A stretch of DNA of 64,000 nt from VXLM01 sp965242665 (GTDB lineage: Bacteria; Chloroflexota; Dehalococcoidia; Lucifugimonadales; VXLM01): the NCBI GenBank assembly GCA_965242665.1, contig OZ251484.1, positions 2,232,001 through 2,296,000 on the forward strand, given 5' to 3'. Both the position numbers and the translations under genes were made by a program. Below, in pieces: positions 43,707 through 52,529 of this stretch (positions are counted from its first letter, which is position 1; every line of letters begins with the position of its first letter). The notes beneath the pieces are model-generated. The model had not been told where the DNA came from. It did no database searches and saw only the letters and a list, made by a program, of their open reading frames with translations.

Positions 43707-44875
43707 TGAGGCCAATGCTCGACTACTACCGCATATCCGACCAATTCACCGACGAAGAACGGCAAATGCAAGCGGCCGTGCGGGAGTTCCTCGACGCCGA
43801 GGCGCGCCCGCACGCGGCAGAGTGGTGGGAGCGCGGAGAATTCCCGCATCACCTCATCCAGCGGTTTGCAGATATGGGACTGATTGGCGCCAACATGCCA
43901 AAGAAGTACGGCTGCGCGGAGGTCAGCAGCGTCGCGTACGGGCTCGTCATGTACGAGTTGGAACGCATCGACTCCGGCCTCCGCAGCTTTGCCAGCGTTC
44001 AAGGATCCCTCTGCATGTATCCCATCCTCGCCTACGGCTCGGAGGATCAGCGCCAAACGTACCTGCCGGCGATAGCCAGCGGACAGACGATAGGATGCTT
44101 CGGCCTGACCGAGCACTCGGGCGGCTCCGATCCAGGAGCGATGCAAACGCGCGCTCGCAGAGACGGCGGCTCATACGTATTGAACGGCGTCAAGATGTGG
44201 ATCAGCTACGGCGCAATCGCCGACATCGCCGTCATCTGGGCGAAGGATGAGGACGATGGGGAAGTGCGGGGATTCATCGTGCCGACCGATACGCCCGGCT
44301 TTACCGCACGGAAGATCGAGCGGCAGATGAGCCTCCGCATGTCCGGCGCCAGCGAGCTGGTCATGGAAGAGGCGCGGATTCCCGCCTCCGCCGCACTGCC
44401 GCAGGCGATAGGACTATCCGCCGCGCTCGCTTGCCTGACGCGCGCCCGCTACGGAATCGCCTGGGGCGTACTCGGCGCACTGGAGGACGTCTACCGGGAG
44501 GCTTTGGACTTTGCACAGGCGCGGCAGACCTTCGGCAAGCCCATCGCTTCACGCCAGCTCGTCCAAGACAAGCTCGCGACCATGCTCACCAGCCATACGA
44601 GCGGCCTACTCAGGTCATGGCATCTTGGCAGGCTCGCCGAAGCAGGGAATCTGAAATACACCCACGTTTCTCTGGCGAAGCGGGAGAACACGCGCACTGC
44701 CCTGGAGGGAGCCCGTCTGGCGCGGGAGATCCTCGGCGGCAGCGGCATCACGCTCGACCACTGCGCGATACGGCACGTCCTCAACCTCGAAACGGTCGAC
44801 ACCTATGAGGGAACGCGAGACATCCACACGCTCGTGTTGGGACGAGACTCCACAGGGATCGACGCCTTCGCGTGA
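43703..44875 (+). CDS. Acyl-CoA dehydrogenase, glutaryl-CoA dehydrogenase-like
   Basis: 390 residues. The ATG at 43703 overlaps the previous stop (ATGA). The acyl-CoA dehydrogenase blocks are complete: CFGLTEHSGGSDPGAMQT, GVKMWISYGAIADIAVIW, ARQTFGKPIASRQLVQ and DTYEGTRDIHTLVLGR with the catalytic Glu at 369. Arg94 in LRSFASVQGSL sits where glutaryl-CoA dehydrogenase has its substrate-carboxylate Arg. It would oxidise glutaryl-CoA (to crotonyl-CoA and CO2, or without decarboxylation) with FAD, in lysine or tryptophan breakdown. No ETF gene is in the window. Confidence 0.9.
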   Translation: MMRPMLDYYRISDQFTDEERQMQAAVREFLDAEARPHAAEWWERGEFPHHLIQRFADMGLIGANMPKKYGCAEVSSVAYGLVMYELERIDSGLRSFASVQGSLCMYPILAYGSEDQRQTYLPAIASGQTIGCFGLTEHSGGSDPGAMQTRARRDGGSYVLNGVKMWISYGAIADIAVIWAKDEDDGEVRGFIVPTDTPGFTARKIERQMSLRMSGASELVMEEARIPASAALPQAIGLSAALACLTRARYGIAWGVLGALEDVYREALDFAQARQTFGKPIASRQLVQDKLATMLTSHTSGLLRSWHLGRLAEAGNLKYTHVSLAKRENTRTALEGARLAREILGGSGITLDHCAIRHVLNLETVDTYEGTRDIHTLVLGRDSTGIDAFA

Positions 44876-44886
44876 CTCGCCCGGCG

Positions 44887-45768
44887 CTACAGCACGCGAG
44901 CGCGTTCGATCACCCGTTGACAAGCCGCATAGTCGCGGCGGCCGCCCTTGTAGATGGGCGCGAGAAGATAGATCGAGTTGTGCCCAATCTCCCGGTAGCG
45001 CGCGATCATCTCCACCGCTATATCCTCCCCAGACCGCCCTCGTTGGATGGACGTAGCGACCCACTCCGGAACCCGCCCGAAGAGAATGCCTTCTTCTACG
45101 ACGATCTGTACCCCGCAGCAGATGAGGGCGTAGAACTCCTCCCCGTACCGTTCCGCGTACCGCTCCCGGAACTCGAGCAGCCGACTTGGGGAAAAGAGCG
45201 CTTGAAGGAAGAAGAACTGCGCGCCCGCCTCGATCTTCTTTCGCGTCAACCGTACTTGCTGCTCGATCTCGCGTCCGAGATCGATGGTGGCCCCCACGCA
45301 AAACCTAGTGGAGCCTTCCATCGTTCGTCCCCTGAAGTCGCTGCCGCGGTTCATCTCCGAAATCGCGCGGATGAGTCCAGTCGGCGCATAGTCGTCAACA
45401 GGCTTGATGACAGACCGCTCATTGTCCGTGAACGTGTCTCCCTTCAGCACGACGACATTTTCCAGACCCATGATGTCCGCGCCCATGAGCATACTTTGCA
45501 GCGCCAGACGGTTCATGTCCCGCGTGGATATGGAGAAGATGACTTCCTTGCCCGTGGTATGCTTGATCCACGCCGCGGCGAAGGCGGAGTTCACTCTCGC
45601 AGACTTGCCGGGATTGTATGCCGCCGCGATGAAGTCTGCATCCATCCCGCGCGCTTCTTGGAGCAACGAGGTGTCCGTCCCGCGCGGCGGCGAGAAATCA
45701 GCAACGATCTGCACTGCCCCATACGTCTGTCTTTGATCGAGAATAGTAGTCATTGCGGCCTTCACCAT
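44887..45768 (-). CDS. Methylenetetrahydrofolate reductase-like protein
   Basis: 293 residues (a second ATG at 45753 would remove 5). VQIVADFSPPRGTD replaces the usual MetF EFFPP motif (the catalytic Glu position is Asp). The rest follows the MTHFR barrel: ISTRDMNRLALQSMLMGADIMGLENVVVLKGD (its ends quoted), CVGATIDLG, KIEAGAQFFFLQALF and the AP-I-Y-K-G end. It lacks the long C-terminal regulatory domain, as in bacterial enzymes. It may reduce methylene-THF or act as a corrinoid-linked MTHFR-like protein; the altered motif makes the exact reaction uncertain. Convergent with the acyl-CoA dehydrogenase gene. Confidence 0.8.
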   Translation of the reverse strand: MVKAAMTTILDQRQTYGAVQIVADFSPPRGTDTSLLQEARGMDADFIAAAYNPGKSARVNSAFAAAWIKHTTGKEVIFSISTRDMNRLALQSMLMGADIMGLENVVVLKGDTFTDNERSVIKPVDDYAPTGLIRAISEMNRGSDFRGRTMEGSTRFCVGATIDLGREIEQQVRLTRKKIEAGAQFFFLQALFSPSRLLEFRERYAERYGEEFYALICCGVQIVVEEGILFGRVPEWVATSIQRGRSGEDIAVEMIARYREIGHNSIYLLAPIYKGGRRDYAACQRVIERARVL

Positions 45769-45835
45769 ATCTTACCTTATCAGACCGGACGCCCGCGTTG
45801 CCATACGCCGCATGGATTGGTTCCATTCGATTCAT

Positions 45836-46147
45836 TCCCACACCCTCCCACGCCATTCCCACACCCACTCCCGTCATTCCCGCACCCACCCACGCCATTC
45901 CCACACCCACCTACGTCATTCCCGCACCCTCCCACGTCATTCCCGCACCCACCTACGTCATTCCCGCACTCTCCCACGTCATTCCCACACTCTCCCACGT
46001 CATTCCCGCACACACCCACGTCATTCCCGCACACACCCACGTCATTCCCGCACACACCCACGTCATTCCCGCACACACCCACGTCATTCCCGCACACACC
46101 CACGTCATTCCCGCACACACCCACGTCATTCCCGCGTAGGCGGGAAT
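45836..46147. repeat. CATTCCCGC repeat array with six perfect 21-bp units
   Basis: Degenerate units start near 45836. From 45998 to 46123 six identical 21-bp units (CGTCATTCCCGCACACACCC plus A) follow head to tail, and the array closes with ATTCCCGCGTAGGCGGGAAT at 46128-46147. The left end lies about 70 bases upstream of the metF-like start. Confidence 0.9.
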
Positions 46148-46168
46148 CTCCACCTCCCTGCATCGCAT

Positions 46169-46252
46169 TTGACAGAACCGAACCCACGTACTACCATAGA
46201 ACTATAACCACTCCACGAAACCACAACACCAGGAGATAGCCCCATGCGCGAA
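46169..46252 (+). promoter_or_regulatory. Duplicated promoter, ribosome site and start codon, copy 2
   Basis: TTGACA (46169-46174), 17-nt spacer, TACCAT (46192-46197), then CAGGAGATAG and ATGCGCGAAAC (ATG 46244). Second copy of the unit at 34081. Confidence 0.6.
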
Positions 46253-46360
46253 ACACACCAGCCCCCAACCACCTCCCCCGCCGGCCATCCGCATGACCAC
46301 ACTCACCCCCGTCTCAGGAAGAGACTCGGAGGGGGATATATACCCACCGGCCATCCGCAT

Positions 46361-46664
46361 TCCCGCGCCCACCCACGTCATTCCCGCGCCCACCCACGTC
46401 ATTCCCGCGCCCACCCACGTTATTCCCGCGTCCACCTACGTCATTCCCGCGCCCACCCACGTCATTCCCGCGTAGGCGGGAATCCACCCCGCTTCGTCCA
46501 AACCCCCGGCGCGTCGGCCCCCTCCCGCCGTCTGCAAAATTCGACACAATCCAACAGAATCCGACAAAATCCGACGGAAACTCGTGTGCGCGCGTTCCTT
46601 TATTCCCGCGCACGCGCGCGCGAGGCACCACACCCACCCCCGTCATTCCCGCGTAGGCGGGAAT
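46361..46664. repeat. Repeat array and two further ATTCCC palindromes
   Basis: About six units of CATTCCCGCGCCCACCCACG run from 46361 and end in the palindrome ATTCCCGCGTAGGCGGGAAT at 46464-46483; a lone palindrome of the same sequence is at 46645-46664. 45769-46970 has no gene I can support. Confidence 0.85.
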
Positions 46665-46970
46665 CCCTTCTCCCCACATGGATTGCGCCCAAGCCGCAGC
46701 AGATTCAACGCGTCGCCTGGATCCGCCGTCCCATAGCCGCCATGCCAATACATCAAACGGAACCCATGGGTTTGCCCCAGTGCGGCAATCCATCCGCCTA
46801 CCCGGAATGGGCGCCGCCGGCCAAGTCCATCAGAGACGTTCTCGAACACCGCCCGGCATCCCCTGCAGGCGGTTCCCCGCTCGTCTCCGCGGTCTGATTC
46901 GGCTGCATGGTCACCCGGATGCGGCGTTTCCGATACAATGTACCTATCAACTACAACTCGGGGTCTTCAA

Positions 46971-47330
46971 ATGTACGTCAAGCAGAACGAAACGTCGGAT
47001 GTTCACGAAACGCCGAACATACACGATGGCGAGGGAATCATCGTTCGTCGCAGCATGTTTCGGAAGGAAAGCAAGCTGCCCATCCGGATGGAGGTTTGGG
47101 AGCTCCCGCCCGGCGTGAGCGAAGGCGCGCACACTCACGGCGGCGATGGCGAGCTGGAAGAGATATACTACTTTCTCGAAGGCCGGGGAGTGATGTCCGT
47201 CGAGGGCGAGGACATTCCCATTGAAGCGGGCGACTCGATCATGGTGCCGCCCGGCGTGGATCATGGGTTCCGCAACACGGGCGGCGGTCTCTTGAAGCTC
47301 GTCCTTATCTGGGGCAAGCCGGAGGCGTAG
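46971..47330 (+). CDS. Single-domain cupin
   Basis: 119 residues from the ATG at 46971; an in-frame ATG at 46938 would add 11. The cupin core is LPPGVSEGAHTHGGDGELEEIYYFLEG (metal motif H-x-H-x(6)-E with a longer loop) and, as second motif, VPPGVDHGFRNTGG. A GATACAAT box at 46931 is a likely -10. Probably a small metal-binding cytosolic protein; the substrate is unknown. It may be co-transcribed with the SelA-like gene 52 bp downstream. Confidence 0.82.
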   Translation: MYVKQNETSDVHETPNIHDGEGIIVRRSMFRKESKLPIRMEVWELPPGVSEGAHTHGGDGELEEIYYFLEGRGVMSVEGEDIPIEAGDSIMVPPGVDHGFRNTGGGLLKLVLIWGKPEA

Positions 47331-47382
47331 GATTGTCGAGAATCACGCGGGTACGTACTTGAAATGAAGGAGTCGAAACGCC

Positions 47383-48516
47383 ATGCCTGAAGGGAACGTA
47401 TACGAGAGGCTCGGAGTTCGGACGATCATCAACGCGTCGTCGTGGCGCACGAACGTCGGCGGCAGCGTCATGCCTCCGCCAGTGCGCCAGGCCATGGACG
47501 AGGCCGCGCGGTGGTTCGTCGACCTTCACGAGTTGAACGCTCGCGCCGGCGAAGCGATCGCCAAATTCACCGGCGCGGAGGCCGGCCTCGTGACCGCTGG
47601 CTCCGCCGCAGGGATGCTCCTCGAGGCCGCCGCCTGCATGACCGGCACGGATCAGGGGAAGATCGACCGGTTGCCGGATACCACGGGAATGAAGCATGAG
47701 GTCGTAATTCACCGCTTCCAACGTGTGACGTATGACCGCTGCTTCCGCGCCGCCGGCGCACACCTCGTAGAGATCGGAGACTACGGAGGCACGTTCGACT
47801 GGGAGCTGGAGGACGCGATCGACGAGAACACCGCGGCGGTCGCCTATATCATTGCGGCGCGCCAGAGCGGCGCGATTCCCCTTCCGCGCGTCGTCGAGAT
47901 CGCCCACGCCCGCGGTGTACCCGTCATCGTCGACGCCGCAGCCATGCTCCCTCCAGCCGAGAACCTGACCCGGTACGTCGAGATGGGCGCGGACATGGTC
48001 AGCTTCAGCGGAGGCAAGGGCGTCCGGGGCCCCCAGTCGACCGGCATCCTGTGCGGTCGGGCCGATCTCATCGAGGCCGCCTCGATGAACGGCGCTCCAA
48101 ACCAAGGTATCGGCAGGACCGCGAAGGTCTGCAAAGAGGAAATCGCAGGACTGGTCACCGCCATGGAGATGTTCGTAGATGCAGACCACGAAGCGGAAGC
48201 AGCGCGCTGGGAGGACATTTCGCGCATGATGGCGGCGCAAATCGGGAAGATACCCGGACTCCGCGCAGAGCGCCTGCCCGCAACTCCAGAACTCGACGAG
48301 TTCGAGAGCGCGACTCCCCGCGTGCATGTATTCCCAGAAGACGACTCGGGGAAGAATGCCGCAAGCATCGCGTCCGACCTAAAGGACGGCTCTCCCCCAA
48401 TTTACACCTACGACGCCGAGTACGGGCGGGGCATCGCCCTGAGTCCGGTCAACCTCGTGGACGGGGAGGCGGAGGTCATCGTGCGGCGCTTCCAAGAGAT
48501 CATGTCCCGTGTGTAG
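47383..48516 (+). CDS. PLP-dependent enzyme, SelA/DgaE-like (fold type I)
   Basis: 377 residues from the ATG at 47383 (ATGAAGGAGTCG upstream). VYERLGVRTIINASSWRTNVGGSVMPP resembles the SelA-like group start (INA-x-G-x-x-T-x-G-G-S); the internal phosphate site is TAGSAAGMLLEAAACM, the Asp-containing strand VPVIVDAAAM, and the Schiff-base Lys is in SFSGGKGVRGPQ. Relatives include SelA and D-glucosaminate-6-phosphate ammonia-lyase; there is no selenocysteine machinery here, so a catabolic lyase is more likely. The neighbouring cupin and NIPSNAP genes would fit a small catabolic cluster. Confidence 0.85.
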   Translation: MPEGNVYERLGVRTIINASSWRTNVGGSVMPPPVRQAMDEAARWFVDLHELNARAGEAIAKFTGAEAGLVTAGSAAGMLLEAAACMTGTDQGKIDRLPDTTGMKHEVVIHRFQRVTYDRCFRAAGAHLVEIGDYGGTFDWELEDAIDENTAAVAYIIAARQSGAIPLPRVVEIAHARGVPVIVDAAAMLPPAENLTRYVEMGADMVSFSGGKGVRGPQSTGILCGRADLIEAASMNGAPNQGIGRTAKVCKEEIAGLVTAMEMFVDADHEAEAARWEDISRMMAAQIGKIPGLRAERLPATPELDEFESATPRVHVFPEDDSGKNAASIASDLKDGSPPIYTYDAEYGRGIALSPVNLVDGEAEVIVRRFQEIMSRV

Positions 48517-48562
48517 CCCCTCTCGTCGTCCCCCATCCCTATCCAGGGCAGACGCCGTTGGG

Positions 48563-48913
48563 TTACACGCCGCGCGAATTCCCAGCCGATCCCGTCCGCG
48601 CCTCCTCGAAGAAGTCCGGCGCGCGCATTATCTGATTCTCTTGCCGGAGGATGATGCCCCGAACGCGCGGCAGGTATTCGTTGACCCATCGCTCGTCCGA
48701 ACGAAACGCCTCGCGCGCCTCCTCGAAGTGCGTATAGTCCCGATACGCCCATATGTGCACGACGCGATTCTGGATGCCGACGTCGGGGTAGTACCATCCC
48801 GCCAGGCGCACGCCGTAGCGCTCACGCACCGGCAAGGCAACCTCGCGCACGGCGTCTATGTACTCCGTGATCCTGCCCATCGCAATGTCATACGTTCGCA
48901 TGTCGTAAATCAC
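48563..48913 (-). CDS. NIPSNAP-family protein
   Basis: 116 residues. IYDMRTYDIAMGRITEYIDAV and VVHIWAYRDYTHFEEARE are the NIPSNAP dimeric alpha/beta-barrel signatures. In bacteria such proteins sit in catabolic clusters, with no defined reaction. The start is an ATG at 48913. Convergent with the SelA-like gene. 48914-49000 holds nothing I can identify. Confidence 0.85.
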   Translation of the reverse strand: MIYDMRTYDIAMGRITEYIDAVREVALPVRERYGVRLAGWYYPDVGIQNRVVHIWAYRDYTHFEEAREAFRSDERWVNEYLPRVRGIILRQENQIMRAPDFFEEARTGSAGNSRGV

Positions 48914-49000
48914 CAGTTCGCCCCCCTAACGTTCCCTAGCGTCTGCCCCTCCATTGTACGTCCAACGCGCGAGTTTTACCCGTGCGAACAATCCGCCGCC

Positions 49001-49111
49001 ATGCAAAGACCGCGTAGGCGATGGAGATTTCCGCAGTTATAGGGAAGTTAGCGATATTAGCGTTTTCTTGTAAACTAAGATAAACTCCCTATAATTGGCT
49101 TCGCCGCCACG
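49001..49111 (+). repeat. 111-bp direct repeat, left copy
   Basis: Identical at 109 of 111 positions to 50512-50622. It contains TTATAGGGA ... TCCCTATAA, an inverted pair, and inside it TTGTAA-16 nt-TATAAT, a promoter-like pair. The two copies flank the ATPase gene. A third, partial copy follows at 49114-49171. Confidence 0.92.
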
Positions 49112-49113
49112 TT

Positions 49114-49171
49114 TATAGGGAAGTTAGCGATATTAGGGTTTTCTTGTAAACCATGATAAACTTGTTATAAT
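49114..49171 (+). promoter_or_regulatory. Promoter of the ATPase gene (partial repeat copy)
   Basis: TTGTAA at 49144-49149, 16-nt spacer, TATAAT at 49166-49171. The ATG at 49179 is only 7 bases beyond the -10 box and there is no Shine-Dalgarno sequence, so the transcript is probably leaderless. The unit repeats the TATAGGGAAGTTAGCGATAT part of the 111-bp repeat and may be an autoregulatory site. Confidence 0.6.
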
Positions 49172-49178
49172 TGATCTC

Positions 49179-50366
49179 ATGGACCCGATTCAGAACCCAT
49201 ACGCGCCGGGCGCTGGTACTCAGCCGCCAGAGTTAGCCGGCCGCCAGCAGGTTCGCAAAGACGCGATGGTCGCGTTGCAGCGGACGAGGCTGGGACGTCC
49301 TAGCAAGAGCCTTCTCGTGATCGGCCTGCGCGGCGTAGGAAAGACCGTCCTGATCGATCGGATCCGCGAAGACGCCCAGGCCGTCGGCGTCAGCGCGTTG
49401 CGTATCGAAGCACCGGAGGACCGCTCTCTCCCGTCCATCCTCGCGCCCCAGCTGCGTCTAGCACTGCTGAAACTCTCGAATAAAGAGGCCGCGAAGCTGC
49501 TCGCGCAACGCGCATTGCGAGGACTCGCAGGGTTCGTCAATGCGCTGAAGATAAAATACCAAGACATTGAGGTCGCCTTGGACATAGATCCCGAACCGGG
49601 TTTGGCCGACAACGGAGACCTAGAAACCGATTTGCAGGACCTGTTCGGAATCGTGGGCGAGGCTGCCCAGGCGGATGGCAGCTGCGTTGCGCTCTTCATC
49701 GACGAACTTCAATACGTAGAAGAGAATCAACTCGCCGCACTGATTACCGCATTGCATCGAACAGCTCAGCGGAGGCTTCCCGTAATTATGATCGGCGCTG
49801 GCTTGCCCCAAGTGCGCGGCCGCATGGGAAGAGCCAAGTCCTACGCCGAAAGGCTCTTCGACTTCTCGGAAATCGGCCCCCTATCCACCGAAGACGCTCA
49901 CCTCGCAATCGCCAAGCCCGCAAGAGACCAGGGCGTTGAAGTGGAACCCCCCGCCCTCGATGCCGTCGTCGAGCAGACACGATGCTACCCATACTTCCTC
50001 CAAGAATGGGGAAAGCACATGTGGGACGTCGCGGAGCGCTCCCCCATTACCGTAACCGACGTCGAAACTGCTTCCAAGCACGCCACCGCCGACCTCGACG
50101 AAAGCTTCTTCCGTGTCAGATTCGATAGGCTAACCCCAAAGGAGAAGAGCTATCTGCGCGCGATGGCGCAACTCGGTGCTGGGCCTCACCGCTCCGGCGT
50201 TATCGCCCACGCTATGGAGCGCCGCGTGGCTTCGGTGGCTCCTACTCGCGGCCAACTCATCAACAAGGGCATCATATGGAGCCCCAGCCACGGATACACC
50301 GCCTTCACCGTCCCAATGTTCGACGAGTTCATGCTCCGCATCATGCCATGGAACGAGCAGCAGTAG
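49179..50366 (+). CDS. AAA/STAND-like ATP-binding protein
   Basis: 395 residues. MDPIQNPYAPGAGT opens a widespread family of ATP-binding proteins of unknown job. Walker A is GLRGVGKT, Walker B with a catalytic-type acid is ALFIDELQYVEE, and a sensor-like strand PVIMIGAGLPQ follows. The C-terminal third (KEKSYLRAMAQLGAG) looks like a winged-helix DNA-binding region, similar to archaeal Orc1/STAND ATPases. It is bounded by 111-bp direct repeats that carry its own promoter sequence. A regulator or defence ATPase are both possible. Confidence 0.82.
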   Translation: MDPIQNPYAPGAGTQPPELAGRQQVRKDAMVALQRTRLGRPSKSLLVIGLRGVGKTVLIDRIREDAQAVGVSALRIEAPEDRSLPSILAPQLRLALLKLSNKEAAKLLAQRALRGLAGFVNALKIKYQDIEVALDIDPEPGLADNGDLETDLQDLFGIVGEAAQADGSCVALFIDELQYVEENQLAALITALHRTAQRRLPVIMIGAGLPQVRGRMGRAKSYAERLFDFSEIGPLSTEDAHLAIAKPARDQGVEVEPPALDAVVEQTRCYPYFLQEWGKHMWDVAERSPITVTDVETASKHATADLDESFFRVRFDRLTPKEKSYLRAMAQLGAGPHRSGVIAHAMERRVASVAPTRGQLINKGIIWSPSHGYTAFTVPMFDEFMLRIMPWNEQQ

Positions 50367-50450
50367 ATCGGGCCCCCTCAACGACCGGCGGAGCACTATA
50401 CGCCATCGGCCTGTGCGCCTCTCGACGCCCTCTGGCTACCTCTGCTTCTC

Positions 50451-50497
50451 CATCCTTCCGCGAATGGAACAGATGATGATTCGCGTACCCTGCGAAC
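50451..50497 (-). pseudogene. Fragment of an ogg-like glycosylase 3' end
   Basis: On the minus strand this reads FAGYANHHLFHSRKDG, matching FAGYANHYLFHSRRMDG of the ogg gene at 54138. The DNA is nearly the same as 54198-54245 and in the same orientation. It lies just left of the right-hand 111-bp repeat. Confidence 0.65.
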
Positions 50498-50511
50498 ATC
50501 AAATCGCGCCT

Positions 50512-50622
50512 ATGCAAAGATCGCGTAGGCGATGGGGATTTCCGCAGTTATAGGGAAGTTAGCGATATTAGCGTTTTCTTGTAAACTAAGATAAACTCCC
50601 TATAATTGGCTTCGCCGCCACG
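50512..50622 (+). repeat. 111-bp direct repeat, right copy
   Basis: Second copy of 49001-49111 with two mismatches. Its promoter-like boxes point into 50623-50873, where there is no plus-strand gene. Confidence 0.92.
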
Positions 50623-50723
50623 ATTGTAGGGAATCTGCTCAATTCGCAATCGCAACCAAAACCTGCGGTACTCGTGGGAGGGATATAGACGCGGACGCGG
50701 CGTTCGCAGACGAAAGCACAGGA

Positions 50724-50873
50724 CTAAGATTCAATACTCCCATCACCAACCCCAGGGTTGCAGAAGAAGACGGCACAAGTAGCCTGAACCGCAGGCGTGG
50801 ACGCAGTAGTTGTCGGAGAGGATGCCGACGCAACCGCCTTATCCGACGCTGGGACGGAACCCTCGTCCGTTTG
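50724..50873 (-). other. In-frame open tail beyond the stop of the membrane gene
   Basis: Reading on past the TGA at 50874-50876 in the same frame gives 49 codons (QTDEGSVPASDKAV..., ATCAVFFCNPGVGDG) with a Ser/Thr/Ala-rich, lipoprotein-like composition before the next stop. It may be an older longer C-terminus cut by a nonsense change, or chance. 50367-50723 otherwise holds only the repeats and fragment listed. Confidence 0.3.
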
Positions 50874-51743
50874 TCAGTTGCAAAAGCCTCCGTCTACTAG
50901 GTTATCTACTCGGAATCTCCACCATGTGTATCCTTGTAGATAGAAACCCCCTTCACTATCCTTAAGAACTTGATAACGAACTGACACCGCTGCAGGGTTA
51001 TCGTCGCACAATGGATACGCCGCCTCTAGGAATTCTTGTGCATCCAAGCGATCCTCTCCGGTGAACTTATTGAGTCCATCGTCCATTAACCCTAACCATC
51101 TCCACCCTCCAATCGAAATTGCAACCAACAGCACAAGACTCATGACTACAAGAAACCGGTAGGCTGGATGGATTATTGGTCTGAACGAGATTAGTTCCCA
51201 CACCAGCAGAGGAAACAATAGAAAAAAGGCAAGATTCACAAACCATGGCAGCAAAATCACTGCAAGAACCAGTGCAAACAGTGCGGATGCAATTCCTAGA
51301 GCAATGACTGTAGCTCTGACGTAGAGCGAGCGTACTCGCGGCCTGTCTATCCATGCGGTATGTAGTGTGCTGATGCAGAGCAACGCTGCCGATGCTATCC
51401 ATAGCAGCGACAACGATGCTACAGAACTCCCATGCTGCAATGTGTCAGATCGTATGAACAGCAACGATACCATGCTGATCAATACAAATGTGATGAGAGG
51501 TATTATTGCCAGAAATAGGTATGATTTCCCTCTATGGGGTCCGGGATCGTTGAACTCAACGAGCGTAATCATGCCGAGGTATCCTAGTAGAGAAAGAAAG
51601 GATTTCTCGTCCGGCAATTTCCCATGAGAGGTTAGCAGAAAGGCTGGCATCGAGATCATCATGATCACCATGACAGCGTAGCGATACCTCATCAAGACGG
51701 AAACGATGTACTTCATTGAGGTTTCCGCTACCATCTGTTCCAT
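50874..51743 (-). CDS. Multi-pass membrane protein, paralog A
   Basis: 289 residues from the ATG at 51743, which overlaps the upstream gene by 16 bp; an internal ATG at 51716 is an alternative. About six to seven hydrophobic helices follow the shared N-terminal motif RYRYAVMVIMMIS. The soluble C-terminus LDDGLNKFTGEDRLDAQEFL...-like and LQGYTWWRFRVDN is shared with paralog B (FTGQERKEAERALDAAF, VLGYTWWGLP). The two are homologous and adjacent, but I do not recognise the family. The DNA here is clearly poorer in GC than the flanks. Confidence 0.7.
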   Translation of the reverse strand: MEQMVAETSMKYIVSVLMRYRYAVMVIMMISMPAFLLTSHGKLPDEKSFLSLLGYLGMITLVEFNDPGPHRGKSYLFLAIIPLITFVLISMVSLLFIRSDTLQHGSSVASLSLLWIASAALLCISTLHTAWIDRPRVRSLYVRATVIALGIASALFALVLAVILLPWFVNLAFFLLFPLLVWELISFRPIIHPAYRFLVVMSLVLLVAISIGGWRWLGLMDDGLNKFTGEDRLDAQEFLEAAYPLCDDNPAAVSVRYQVLKDSEGGFYLQGYTWWRFRVDNLVDGGFCN

Positions 51744-52525
51744 TGCTTATATGGTCCACACGACGAGGCGCCGGACGGGAGTCCCCACCATGTATAGCCC
51801 AGCACTCGGAAGTTACCGTGGCCGTCTTTGACGACACGAACCGTGAATGGAATATCAAGGCCAAGGAGGTCGTCGCATAGGAATGCAGCGTCCAATGCCC
51901 TCTCAGCTTCTTTGCGCTCCTGTCCGGTGAACGCACTAAGCCCATTGTCAATCGTAATGAGATACGGCCACACCCATCCTATAGCCGTAAAGACTGCCCA
52001 CACCGCGAGCGCGCCAATGACAATATACTGGCGAGGAAATCTTATACGACTGGTCAGTACAGTTCCCACTATTCCCACTATGGGACCTAGTATAGATGTA
52101 GTATACACTGCAGTCCCAATAGACGACAATGTTAGAAGTGAGAATATTCCAAATCCTGCCATCAGAAACAGAGGGAACACTACCAAGAAGTAGTAGGCAG
52201 TGCGTATTGAGAAGTAATGTATTGTCCTTTCCATTACGATCAATACTGCCATTCCCATCCATGCCAGTGAAGTAGCACCAAAAATCCCAATCAGCAACAG
52301 TGCATACGCTCCCGGGTCCTCTGGAAAAGGATTAGAGGGCACAGTGCCAACGCCAACCCAAATGAAAATTGGTACAACTTCCACAACCATGAGTAGAGAG
52401 AGAATCGCTATGATGTAGTATCTGTACCGCATCACCTTGGACGCCATCAACGAATGATAGAATCGTATGGTACGTCCGCGAGTGATACTCTCCAATTCGA
52501 GAAAACGGTGGTAGATGTGATTCAT
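51728..52525 (-). CDS. Multi-pass membrane protein, paralog B
   Basis: 265 residues from the ATG at 52525 (MNHIYHRFLELES); the frame is open further up to 52630 but overlaps the small gene, and an ATG at 52447 (MASKVMRYRYYII) aligns best with paralogs A and C. It has about six hydrophobic helices, then the conserved outer domain IDNGLSAFTGQERKEAERA ending VLGYTWWGLP. It probably forms an operon with paralog A (16-bp overlap) and the small gene upstream. Function is unknown. Confidence 0.7.
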   Translation of the reverse strand: MNHIYHRFLELESITRGRTIRFYHSLMASKVMRYRYYIIAILSLLMVVEVVPIFIWVGVGTVPSNPFPEDPGAYALLLIGIFGATSLAWMGMAVLIVMERTIHYFSIRTAYYFLVVFPLFLMAGFGIFSLLTLSSIGTAVYTTSILGPIVGIVGTVLTSRIRFPRQYIVIGALAVWAVFTAIGWVWPYLITIDNGLSAFTGQERKEAERALDAAFLCDDLLGLDIPFTVRVVKDGHGNFRVLGYTWWGLPSGASSCGPYKQWNRW

Positions 52526-52529
52526 CGCA

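Noticed and set aside
45753..46207. Open frames of tandem VIPAHTH or RHSRTHP units
   Set aside because: Produced by 21-bp DNA repeats divisible by three; open in several frames on both strands and without ribosome sites.
47383..48516. Selenocysteine synthase SelA in the strict sense
   Set aside because: Only the fold-level signatures are present, with no selB, selC or selD nearby; related lyases fit better.
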